Program-made: the position numbers and the translations under genes
From: NaphS2 sp964588535
GTDB lineage: Bacteria > Desulfobacterota > DSM-4660 > Desulfatiglandales > Desulfatiglandaceae
Assembly: GCA_964588535.1 (NCBI GenBank)
Contig: CAZPQA010000062.1
Coordinates: forward strand, 1-19,133
Length of the DNA stretch: 19,133 nucleotides
Reading direction: 5' to 3'
Part shown: positions 1 to 7,047 of the stretch, piece by piece
How positions within the stretch are numbered: position 1 is the stretch's first letter
Layout: every line of letters starts with the position of its first letter
The notes under the pieces: model-generated
Told to the model about the DNA's origin: nothing
The model's database searches: none
What the model saw: only the letters and a program-made list of their open reading frames with translations

Positions 1-2487
1 AAGCTGCTGTTAAATGCAAATAATAAGGCCCTCAGCATTATGTCTGAAATGGAAGCGGCTTTAAGGGGGACCCAGCCCTTTGGGATGGCCTTTGTTCTCT
101 CCCGTTGCACCTCCATTTCCACAAACGTCTGGCAGATCAGCAGTAACCTGAACCAGTTGGCTCCGGGAAAATATGAGGCGCTTTATGCGTGTTTCAAAGA
201 GATCCAACTGAAAATCAATCCATTCATTCGTCATCGGGCCGTATTGAAGGAAGGGCCCATGGTCATCCCGCTACAGTCGGTGAACAAGGATATGGCAGAT
301 CTGGTGGGAACCAAGATGGCCAATCTCGGTGAACTCAAAAATCGGATGCACCTGCATATCAAAAGCGGATTTGCCGTCACCGTCAAAGGCTATGACCATT
401 TCATGCAACAAAATGACCTGCCCTCTGAAATCACCCGCCGTATTCAGGCAACGGATGTAAAGCGCCTGGACCAGCTTTTCAGCCTCAGCGCGGACATTCA
501 ACAACTCATTATTCGAGCACCTATCCCGGAGGAACTTGAATCTGCCATTTTAGAGCACTACCGCATCTTAGAGGGAGAGGAAGGAAAGGGTGTCAAAGTG
601 GCAATGCGCAGCAGCGCACTGGGGGAAGACCTGAGCGGGTCCTCATTCGCCGGCCAATACCGTTCTGAACTGAACGTGAGTGGCGAAAACATATTACAGG
701 CCTATAAGGAGATCATTGCCAGCAAATATGGCCTGCCCGCCATGACCTATCGCTTAAACCGGGGAATCCGCGATGAAGATGCCGCCATGTGTGTGGGTTG
801 CATGGGGATGGTTGATGCCATCTGCGGCGGGGTCATGTATTCCAGAAATCCCTTGGACTTCAGAAATAAAGCCATTGTCATCAATTCGGTCTGGGGACTT
901 CCCAAATCGGTTGTTGATGGGAGCGCTCCGGTAGACCTTTTCGTCATCTCCCGTGAAGAGCCCATGGAGATCATCCAGAAGGAAATCCCTTCTAAGCGGG
1001 AGAAATTTGTCTGTTACCCCGATGAAGGGGTCTGCAGATTGGAGATTATCGGGGATGAGAGCGCCTCGCCATCCCTGAATGATAAGCAGGCCTTTGAATT
1101 GGCGCGTGTGGCGGTGGAGCTGGAGGATTACTATGGCGTCCCTCAGGATATAGAATGGGCCATCCAAAGGGATGAAACCATCATACTCCTTCAATGTCGG
1201 CCCTTGCAGCAGATTGAGGAGCACCGAACACGTCACATTAAGATGGCGGATGAAGATGAACCCGCCCCTGTTATTTTACGGGGCGGTGTTCCGGCCAGTC
1301 CGGGAGTCGCCTCAGGTCCGGTCTTTATTATGAAAAAAGATATGGATGCCCTGCGGTTTCCAGAAGGAGGCATCCTGGTTGCAGTTCAAGCCCTGCCCCG
1401 CTGGGCCACCCTATTGAACCGGGCCGCAGCAGTGGTAACAGGCCAGGGGAGCGTTGTGGGGCATCTGGCCAATGTGGCCAGAGAATTTGGGGTCCCTGCC
1501 CTTTTCGGGGTTGAAGGGGTCATGGACAGGCTGGAAAACGGCGACCTGGTCACCGTGGATGCAGAAGGGATGCGCGTATACCAGGGGCGGGTAGATTCCC
1601 TCTTGAAAAGCGCGGAAACACCTAAAAACCTCATGGAGGGGAGTCCCGTATATGAGGCCCTGAAAGGCGCCGCACACCACATCGTGCCACTCCATCTCTT
1701 GGATCCGGATAGCCCTGATTTCAAACCCGATAACTGCCGTACACTGCACGATATCACCCGCTTCTGCCACGAAAAGGCAGTGCATGAGATGTTTCAATTT
1801 GGAAAAGAGCATCAGTTTCCCGAACGCTCCAGCAAACAGCTTTTTTATAAAGTCCCCATGCAGTGGTGGATCCTGAATCTGGACGACGGGTTTAATAAAG
1901 AGATTAAGGGGAAACACGTCAAGCTCGACAATATCGCATCCATCCCCATGCTGGCCTTTTGGGACGGGTTTGTCGCTGTCCCCTGGGACGGCCCCCCGGC
2001 CATTGACGGAAAGGGGTTTATGTCGGTTATGTTCCGGTCAACCCAGAATACTGCCCTGACCCCTGGCGTACGTTCACGGTACGCAGACCGGAACTATTTT
2101 ATGATCTCAAGAAACTACTGCAGCCTGAATTCTAGACTCGGTTATCATTTCTCCACCATGGAGGCATTGGTCAGTGACAGGGTCAGTGAGAACTATGTTG
2201 GTTTTCAGTTCAAGGGGGGAGCCACCGACTACCAGAGACGATTGAAGAGGGCTCATTTCATAAAAGAAATATTGGAAAAATATGATTTCAGGGTGGCGGT
2301 AAGAGAAGACAATCTCATTGCCCGCATTGAGCATCATGAAAAAAAATATATGAAAGAGCGTCTCCAGATCCTCGGTTATCTCACCCTCCACACCAGACAA
2401 CTGGATATGATAATGACCAATGACTCAGCGGTACGATATTACAAAGCCAGGATAGAGAGGGACATTCGAGACCTTATGGGCGCATGA
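1..2487 (+). CDS. PEP synthase-like protein (PEP/pyruvate-binding ATP-grasp + phosphohistidine domain), 5'-truncated by the window
   Basis: The frame is open from base 1 with coding-like sequence before the first ATG (base 40), so the true start lies outside the window. Counting from that ATG, residues about 85-400 are a PPDK/PEP-synthase ATP-binding domain: VGTKMANLGE (89-98), RSSALGED near 190, GGVMYSRNP, and DIEWA followed by LLQCRP. Residues about 415-525 are the mobile phosphohistidine domain, with the probable catalytic His475 in GHLANVARE. Known PEP synthases then carry a TIM-barrel PEP/pyruvate domain. Here the last 270 or so residues show none of its motifs and are rich in aromatic residues, with a charged, helical-looking end. 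It should therefore autophosphorylate from ATP on His475, but the acceptor half-reaction is uncertain. It stands alone, convergent with the next operon. The domain calls are firm; a PEP synthase activity is not. Confidence 0.85.
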   Translation, partial: KLLLNANNKALSIMSEMEAALRGTQPFGMAFVLSRCTSISTNVWQISSNLNQLAPGKYEALYACFKEIQLKINPFIRHRAVLKEGPMVIPLQSVNKDMADLVGTKMANLGELKNRMHLHIKSGFAVTVKGYDHFMQQNDLPSEITRRIQATDVKRLDQLFSLSADIQQLIIRAPIPEELESAILEHYRILEGEEGKGVKVAMRSSALGEDLSGSSFAGQYRSELNVSGENILQAYKEIIASKYGLPAMTYRLNRGIRDEDAAMCVGCMGMVDAICGGVMYSRNPLDFRNKAIVINSVWGLPKSVVDGSAPVDLFVISREEPMEIIQKEIPSKREKFVCYPDEGVCRLEIIGDESASPSLNDKQAFELARVAVELEDYYGVPQDIEWAIQRDETIILLQCRPLQQIEEHRTRHIKMADEDEPAPVILRGGVPASPGVASGPVFIMKKDMDALRFPEGGILVAVQALPRWATLLNRAAAVVTGQGSVVGHLANVAREFGVPALFGVEGVMDRLENGDLVTVDAEGMRVYQGRVDSLLKSAETPKNLMEGSPVYEALKGAAHHIVPLHLLDPDSPDFKPDNCRTLHDITRFCHEKAVHEMFQFGKEHQFPERSSKQLFYKVPMQWWILNLDDGFNKEIKGKHVKLDNIASIPMLAFWDGFVAVPWDGPPAIDGKGFMSVMFRSTQNTALTPGVRSRYADRNYFMISRNYCSLNSRLGYHFSTMEALVSDRVSENYVGFQFKGGATDYQRRLKRAHFIKEILEKYDFRVAVREDNLIARIEHHEKKYMKERLQILGYLTLHTRQLDMIMTNDSAVRYYKARIERDIRDLMGA

Positions 2488-2744
2488 CCTTGAGAAAATA
2501 CCGCCGAATTAACTCACCGTAACCTACCAGCCTAAGCCCCTCAGTTGGGTCGATTTTTATATTTTTCACCGGATCACCGTAGCGGAATATTTTTTCCTGT
2601 AGAAAAAAGTATCTGGTCCGCCCTTATTGTAGCAAAATATATTTTTTTGCAATAACTTTTAACAGAAATCATCTTTTCACATAAATTCGTTGTAATATCT
2701 ATTTTATGGTGGAAATATACCTTTATTTAGGCAGATATGTTTGC

Positions 2745-2762
2745 AAACGTATTTTATCGAAT
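2745..2762. promoter_or_regulatory. 18-bp near-perfect palindrome, possible operator
   Basis: ATATGTTTGCAAACGTAT reads the same on both strands except for one symmetric pair. The central GTTTGCAAAC is perfect and resembles LacI/GalR-family operators in form. No promoter or start codon is nearby in either direction, so it may be a leftover or a chance palindrome in AT-rich DNA. Confidence 0.25.
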
Positions 2763-2833
2763 AATTACATCTTCTCAATATCTCGCGGATAGACCCTTAA
2801 CCCGGAATTGCGAATTTAGCTTTCTTCCTCGCT

Positions 2834-2848
2834 TTTCCAATTTGTAAA
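2834..2848. promoter_or_regulatory. Imperfect TTTACA-N3-TGTAAA site
   Basis: TTTCCAATTTGTAAA has one intact half-site (TGTAAA) and one base change in the other (TTTCCA). It lies 177 bp from the perfect copy at 3011. No sigma-54 promoter was found within 200 bp on either strand, so its role is unclear. Confidence 0.3.
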
Positions 2849-2857
2849 GGACACTGA

Positions 2858-3039
2858 CACTTTTCAAGATTATGGGCATTTTTGAATCGAAATTCAGGGG
2901 AAGGCATCGTTTTTCAGGGGCAGTCACGGTCAAATGGTGCACGTGAGGGTGAGTTCGCTGAGCTCATGACACGCGAAACGGAACGTATTGAACGAATTTT
3001 CAACGATGTCTTTACAGATTGTAAAGGGTGGGAGTAGAG
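2858..3039 (+). pseudogene. Possible gene tail (about 60 codons, no start)
   Basis: A frame open from 2858 to a TAG at 3037-3039 has a charged, helical C-terminal stretch (RETERIERIFNDVFTDCKGW) that reads more like protein than random sequence. Only a late ATG (2966) exists, with no ribosome binding site. It could be the 3' end of a gene whose front was deleted. The family is not recognised. The perfect TTTACA-N3-TGTAAA site lies inside it. Confidence 0.22.
3011..3025. promoter_or_regulatory. Perfect TTTACA-GAT-TGTAAA palindrome, same sequence as the activator site at 8834
   Basis: TTTACAGATTGTAAA is identical in all 15 bases to the site at 8834-8848 and is the reverse complement of the site at 12525-12539. 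Unlike those two, it has no -24/-12 promoter nearby and sits between convergent genes. It may be an orphan site left after a rearrangement, or it may serve an unannotated transcript. Confidence 0.45.
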
Positions 3040-3173
3040 GGGACCGGGAACAATTTGAACTCCTGAAGACCGATATTCTGAGACCTTTGCAAAACGCCCC
3101 CTTTTAGCCAATCTCGGCGTTAGACTCAAATTTCAGTTAAAGCCCGGGATACCGAAGGGATAAGCCAGGAAGG

Positions 3174-3602
3174 CTACCAGTATCGGAGCGATTCCTTGAT
3201 CTTGGCGCTTCGGATCTTCTGATTGTGAACATCTTTTTTTTCAAAGGCCTGGGCCACCTTTGGGAAAAGCTCTTCCAGCTTTATGGGTTTGAGAACGTAG
3301 TCGAAGGCCCCAAATTTCATCCCCTCGATACTGCTTTCTACAGAGGCATGCCCGGTAAGCAGGATAACCTCCGCAAGAGGCTGGACTTTCTTAATCTCCT
3401 TCAGAGTTTCGATACCATCCATGCCACCGGGCATCTTGATGTCCAGGATGACCACATCAAACTCTCTTTTTCCCATCAGTTCGAGGGCGTCCTCGCCACT
3501 CAGGGCACCTACCGCATCTATTGTTCTTTTTTTGAGACGATTGACCATGGTCTCGACAAAATCTTCCTCATCATCCACAACTAAAATACTGAAAAGTTCC
3601 AT
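3174..3602 (-). CDS. Stand-alone response regulator receiver (CheY-like)
   Basis: This 142-residue protein is a single receiver domain with about 20 extra charged residues at its end and no output domain. The acidic pair is D10/D11, the phosphoacceptor is D54 (VILDIKMP), the switch residue is T83 (LLTGHAS) and the conserved lysine is K105 (LKP). There is one extra glycine in PGGMDG compared with its paralogues. The ATG has a strong ribosome binding site, GGAGG, about 6 nt upstream. It is the last gene of the operon that starts at the DASS transporter and follows a membrane histidine kinase by about 50 bp. It probably accepts phosphate from that kinase and acts by protein contact or phosphotransfer, since it cannot bind DNA by itself. 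It is closely similar to the receiver at 5345 and to the N-terminal receiver of the kinase at 5856. Confidence 0.93.
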   Translation of the reverse strand: MELFSILVVDDEEDFVETMVNRLKKRTIDAVGALSGEDALELMGKREFDVVILDIKMPGGMDGIETLKEIKKVQPLAEVILLTGHASVESSIEGMKFGAFDYVLKPIKLEELFPKVAQAFEKKDVHNQKIRSAKIKESLRYW

Positions 3603-3653
3603 GACACCTCCTTGATAGACAGTCTGTGTTGGTTGTTGTCAGAGATCTGTCCA

Positions 3654-5315
3654 CTATTGGTTCTCAGGGAGAACAACGGGGATTTTCACGGTAAACGTGG
3701 ACCCCTCTCCCTTTTTGCTCTCAACGGTAATGGTTCCCCCCATTTTTTCCATGATATCATAACTGACCCAAAGACCGAGACCTGTTCCCTTTTCTGTATC
3801 TTTTGTTGTAAAGAAGGGTTCAAAAACCTTACTCTGACGATCTTTGGGAATCCCCGGCCCGTCATCCGATACGGTGACGACTATATGGGAATCGATTTTT
3901 CTGCTTTTTATCTCGATTAATCCTTCTTTGCCTATGGCATCGGTCGCATTTGATATGAGATTCAGGAATACCTGCTGGAGCTGAGCCTGGTCGCTGGCAA
4001 TGATCGGAACATCAGAAGCCAGATCCGTCTGTATGTCGATATTATTAATACGGGCATAATTTTCCAGCAGGTCTATGGTCTGATTCAGGGTATCGTTGAC
4101 GTCAACATTTTCCAGACGAGGTTCCATTCTTCGGGCATACCCTAACATATTGTGGACCACTTTTCGGATCCTTTCTAAGTGATGGTCTATTCTATTAATG
4201 GTCTTCCTGTATTCCTCCAGGTTCTTGCTCTTCTCGGGATCCTCTTCGTCCAAGAGGTCTTCCATCCATCCGATCTTTTGCATTACGACAACCAAAGGAT
4301 TGTTTATCTCGTGGGCAACGCTTGCCCCCATCTTACCCAGGGCTGCCAATTTGTCCGAATGCATTAGTTGCGCATTCATGGCGTTTACCTTGTTATCCGC
4401 CTCAATCAGCCGTCTGACGAAAAGGCGGGTAGTAAAAACGGTCGTCATTATGATGACCAGGAGGCCAAGCCCAATAATTATGATTTCTACATTTCGGGTC
4501 ACCAACAGCCCGCTCATCTCCTCGGCTACCTCCTGGCTGATGACCAGGAGCCATCCGGGGGTCTTTAACCAGTAACCGGCATAAAGGACTTCCCCCTTTT
4601 GGCCATCCTTCTGTTCAATAACGGTGGCTCCTCTCCCAAACAGGGCCGTATCCAAATGGGATTTAGATAGTATTTTGCCGTCGAAGCGGGGTCGGGTCTG
4701 GTAGACCCCTTCCTTGTTGACGATGTAGGCATCACTGGTCTTTCCCACCTGGGCAGATTTCACGATTGCACAAAAGACATCCGGATCAATAGTTGCCCTC
4801 ATGATCCAGGTATTTTGGTTTTTCTGTCTGAGCACGGCAATGATGAAATGAGGTAGCTGTCGATAGCCGAAATATACGTCACTTATGTATATTCCTTTGC
4901 TCACGACTTCTCCAAACCAGGGCTGCTGATAGTAGTTTAGCCCCAAGAGATCATAGGGCCCCATATAGGCTACTTGCTGGCCATTATTATTAATGATACC
5001 TAAGTCAACAAAGGCTCCCCCCTTTGAATTCATGACCGAAAATATTTCGGAAAGATGCTTTTCATCAGTCAGTTCACCAAAGGTATGGGTGCTGGCCACG
5101 GTGTTTAGAAGGGTAATACGTTCTCTCAAAAAAACATCTACGGCTTCTGCCTGAGCCTTGGCACGATATTTTATCTGTTCTTCGATCTTATCCTTATACA
5201 TCCGTGCGAACTGGTAATAGATGGTTCCGCCCAAGAGGATAAGAGGGGCGAGGGAAACCACTAAGACAATGAGTATTATCTTCCTTTGAAGGTTTATATA
5301 AAGAGAAGTTTTCAT
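3654..5315 (-). CDS. Membrane sensor histidine kinase with extracytoplasmic Cache-like domain
   Basis: This 553-residue sensor kinase has a first membrane helix at about 13-35. A periplasmic region of about 240 residues follows, with dCache-type features (WIMRATIDPDVF, YIVNKEGVYQT, GYWLKTPGWLL). The second membrane helix is at about 276-297 and is followed by a short coiled linker without a HAMP domain. The HisKA box is SVAHEINNPL with phospho-His335. The ATPase domain has the N box (N452, N456), DDGPGI (484-489) and GTGLG (510-514). Cache domains bind small ligands such as carboxylates or amino acids, so it may sense the substrate of the transporter in the same operon; that is inference. In-frame stops just upstream fix the ATG at 5315, but its ribosome binding site is weak. 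It lies between two stand-alone receivers, its likely partners. Confidence 0.93.
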   Translation of the reverse strand: MKTSLYINLQRKIILIVLVVSLAPLILLGGTIYYQFARMYKDKIEEQIKYRAKAQAEAVDVFLRERITLLNTVASTHTFGELTDEKHLSEIFSVMNSKGGAFVDLGIINNNGQQVAYMGPYDLLGLNYYQQPWFGEVVSKGIYISDVYFGYRQLPHFIIAVLRQKNQNTWIMRATIDPDVFCAIVKSAQVGKTSDAYIVNKEGVYQTRPRFDGKILSKSHLDTALFGRGATVIEQKDGQKGEVLYAGYWLKTPGWLLVISQEVAEEMSGLLVTRNVEIIIIGLGLLVIIMTTVFTTRLFVRRLIEADNKVNAMNAQLMHSDKLAALGKMGASVAHEINNPLVVVMQKIGWMEDLLDEEDPEKSKNLEEYRKTINRIDHHLERIRKVVHNMLGYARRMEPRLENVDVNDTLNQTIDLLENYARINNIDIQTDLASDVPIIASDQAQLQQVFLNLISNATDAIGKEGLIEIKSRKIDSHIVVTVSDDGPGIPKDRQSKVFEPFFTTKDTEKGTGLGLWVSYDIMEKMGGTITVESKKGEGSTFTVKIPVVLPENQ

Positions 5316-5344
5316 GGTAACTTATTGTAGACTCTAACGTTGAA

Positions 5345-5785
5345 TTAGATATTCCCTCCTTTTCTTAAGAGGAGAGTGAGCTCTGCCTTTCTGATCCGTT
5401 CCTCTTGTTCATCTTTTCTCTTTCTGGCGCGTTCCAGCTTAGCAGAAAGGTCGTCAAAGTCCGCAGGTTTTAAGAGATAGTCAAAAGCGCCTAATTTCAT
5501 CCCTTCGACGGCCGTCTCGGTGCTGCCATGACCTGTCAGCATAATGACTTCGATTATAGGGAATCTTTTTCTTATCTCCCCCAGGGTTTCGATCCCGTCC
5601 ATCCCCGGCATTTTAATATCCAGAATTACCACATCAATAGGGGAGGCCTCTAAGATTTCGAGACACTCCTTTCCGCTATAGGCCGTGGAAACTTTTTCTC
5701 CTGCCTCCTGTAATCTCAGAGAAAGCATTTCCACGAAGTCCTTTTCGTCATCCACAACGAGTACACTGGCAGGTATTTTGACCAT
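5345..5785 (-). CDS. Stand-alone response regulator receiver (CheY-like)
   Basis: I place the start at the ATG at 5785, which has AAGGAG nine bases upstream. An in-frame ATG at 5869 would add 28 unlikely residues that overlap the upstream gene. The resulting 146-residue protein is one receiver domain with a charged helical tail (residues about 122-146) and no output domain. The acidic pair is D12/D13, the phosphoacceptor is D56, the switch residue is T84 and the conserved lysine is K106. It is closely related to the receivers at 3174 and 5856, including the shared stretch DVVILDIKMPGMDGIETL, so these look like products of duplication. It sits between a cytoplasmic receiver-kinase and a membrane kinase and probably exchanges phosphate with one or both. 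Confidence 0.92.
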   Translation of the reverse strand: MVKIPASVLVVDDEKDFVEMLSLRLQEAGEKVSTAYSGKECLEILEASPIDVVILDIKMPGMDGIETLGEIRKRFPIIEVIMLTGHGSTETAVEGMKLGAFDYLLKPADFDDLSAKLERARKRKDEQEERIRKAELTLLLRKGGNI

Positions 5786-5855
5786 GGCTATTTTCTCCTT
5801 ATTATACCCTGTTTTACAGATGGAATTGTAGCAGAAACTGTGGAAGCTGTTAAAG

Positions 5856-7046
5856 TCAATTCGTCTCAAATACCCTCTTTAGGTCGTCCACATGATTATT
5901 TTGAGCCGGCTTTTCGTCTGTTTTCTGATACCGTGGGAGTTGCACGCAAAAGCTGGCACCTTTACCCAACTGAGTCTCCACATCTATTTCCCCACCTAAT
6001 TTCTCAACTATGCTGCGGGTAACGAACAGACCGAGACCCGTGCCTTCACCAGGAGATTTTGTGCTGAAAAAAGGCTCGAAGATCTTGTTCAGGTTTTCCT
6101 TGGGGATACCCTGACCCGTATCCCGCACTATAAAAACTATTTTCTCATCACCCGGTTCAATCGTTATTATGATCTTACCTCCCGATCCGGCTGCCTGAAC
6201 GGCATTGGTCAGGAGATTAATCAAGATCTGTCTCAGCTTGTAGGGATCGGTCCAGATAGAACCGACGGCAGGATCGATTTGCTGGCTGATCTCAATATCC
6301 TTGTTTCCGGCTTCCTTGTGAATCAGATCTGTTGTCTCACCCAATAATTCCTCTAAGTTGACCTCAGAGCATACAGAATCGGTTTGCTTGACAGACCCCA
6401 AGAGCTGATGTGTGATCCTCCTGGCCCTTTCCACACCCTTTTCTATCTTTCCCAGGGCCATTTCAAAATCGCCCTTGCGCGTCATGCCTGCCATCTCTTC
6501 TTTATTGAGAATCAGCTTCAGCCAACCGGCAGATTCCTTGATAATGGCCAATGGGTTATTGATTTCATGTGCCACCCCGGCTGCTAAGGTGCCCAAAGAA
6601 GCCAACCTTTCGGTGGCTATCATCTGTTGTTCCATTTTGGCCCTGAATTCAGCCTCTTTGATTTTATCTTCCTCTCGCAGGATCTTTTCATGGGCCTGCT
6701 TGATCTTGCCTAATAAGTGTTCTAACTCTATGGGCTTGCTGAGATAATCGAATGCCCCTGTCTTAATGCCGTCCACACCATCCTGGGTGGTTGTATGGCC
6801 TGTGAGCATGATAACTTCGGTCTTAGGATGTTTCTTTTTGATATGATGAAGGGTCTCAATACCATCCATGCCAGGCATCTTGACGTCTAATACCACCACA
6901 TCCATAGGTTTCTTTTCGATAATCGACAGGCATTCTTCTCCGCTTCCCGCCTCTTCAATGGATATACCCCTTTTCTTCAGACGCTTGACTATGGTCCGGC
7001 GAAAGGCGTCTTCATCATCAACAATTAACATGCGAATTTTTTCCAA
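5856..7046 (-). CDS. Cytoplasmic receiver-histidine kinase fusion protein
   Basis: This 396-residue protein has no membrane segment. An N-terminal receiver (residues 1-120; D10/D11, phosphoacceptor D54, switch T82, K104) is joined by a coiled segment to a HisKA box (GVAHEINNPL, phospho-His160). The ATPase domain follows (N277, N281, DTGQGI 309-314, GTGLG 335-339), with a polar tail. A kinase with its receiver in front is usually driven by a partner that phosphorylates the receiver, so it may sit in the middle of a relay. The start is a TTG one base after the transporter stop codon, which suggests translational coupling. The internal ATG at 7031 is an alternative and would trim five residues from the first strand. 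Confidence 0.92.
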   Translation of the reverse strand: MEKIRMLIVDDEDAFRRTIVKRLKKRGISIEEAGSGEECLSIIEKKPMDVVVLDVKMPGMDGIETLHHIKKKHPKTEVIMLTGHTTTQDGVDGIKTGAFDYLSKPIELEHLLGKIKQAHEKILREEDKIKEAEFRAKMEQQMIATERLASLGTLAAGVAHEINNPLAIIKESAGWLKLILNKEEMAGMTRKGDFEMALGKIEKGVERARRITHQLLGSVKQTDSVCSEVNLEELLGETTDLIHKEAGNKDIEISQQIDPAVGSIWTDPYKLRQILINLLTNAVQAAGSGGKIIITIEPGDEKIVFIVRDTGQGIPKENLNKIFEPFFSTKSPGEGTGLGLFVTRSIVEKLGGEIDVETQLGKGASFCVQLPRYQKTDEKPAQNNHVDDLKRVFETN

Positions 7047-7047
7047 A

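Larger units (their letters stand above)
2488..3173. other. 686-bp gap between convergent genes
   Basis: No intact gene was found here. The first part (about 2560-2780) is very AT-rich. It holds a TTTGCAAA-centred palindrome, two copies of the TTTACA-N3-TGTAAA type site (one imperfect), a short plus-strand reading frame that looks like the tail of a lost gene, and a sequence GAGACCTTTGCAAAAC at 3080-3095 that resembles a transposon end. I see no convincing intrinsic terminator for either flanking gene. The mix suggests a scar of deleted or transposed DNA. Confidence 0.5.

Noticed and set aside
1411..1917. 168-codon minus-strand frame antisense to the first gene
   Set aside because: It lies fully antisense to conserved PEP synthase-like domains and shows no recognisable motif or ribosome binding site.
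2632..2650. GCAAAA...TTTTGC stem-loop as terminator of the first gene
   Set aside because: It is a short AT-rich stem about 145 bp past the stop codon with no GC-rich arm and no T-run after it.
5813..5835. TTTACAGAT followed by TTGTA inside the transporter operon, similar to the activator site
   Set aside because: The half-sites are four bases further apart than in the other copies, the right half is incomplete, and no -24/-12 element lies nearby.
5786..5869. Longer N-terminus for the receiver at 5345 (start at 5869)
   Set aside because: The extra 28 residues do not look like a receiver start and overlap the upstream gene, while the ATG at 5785 has a good ribosome binding site.
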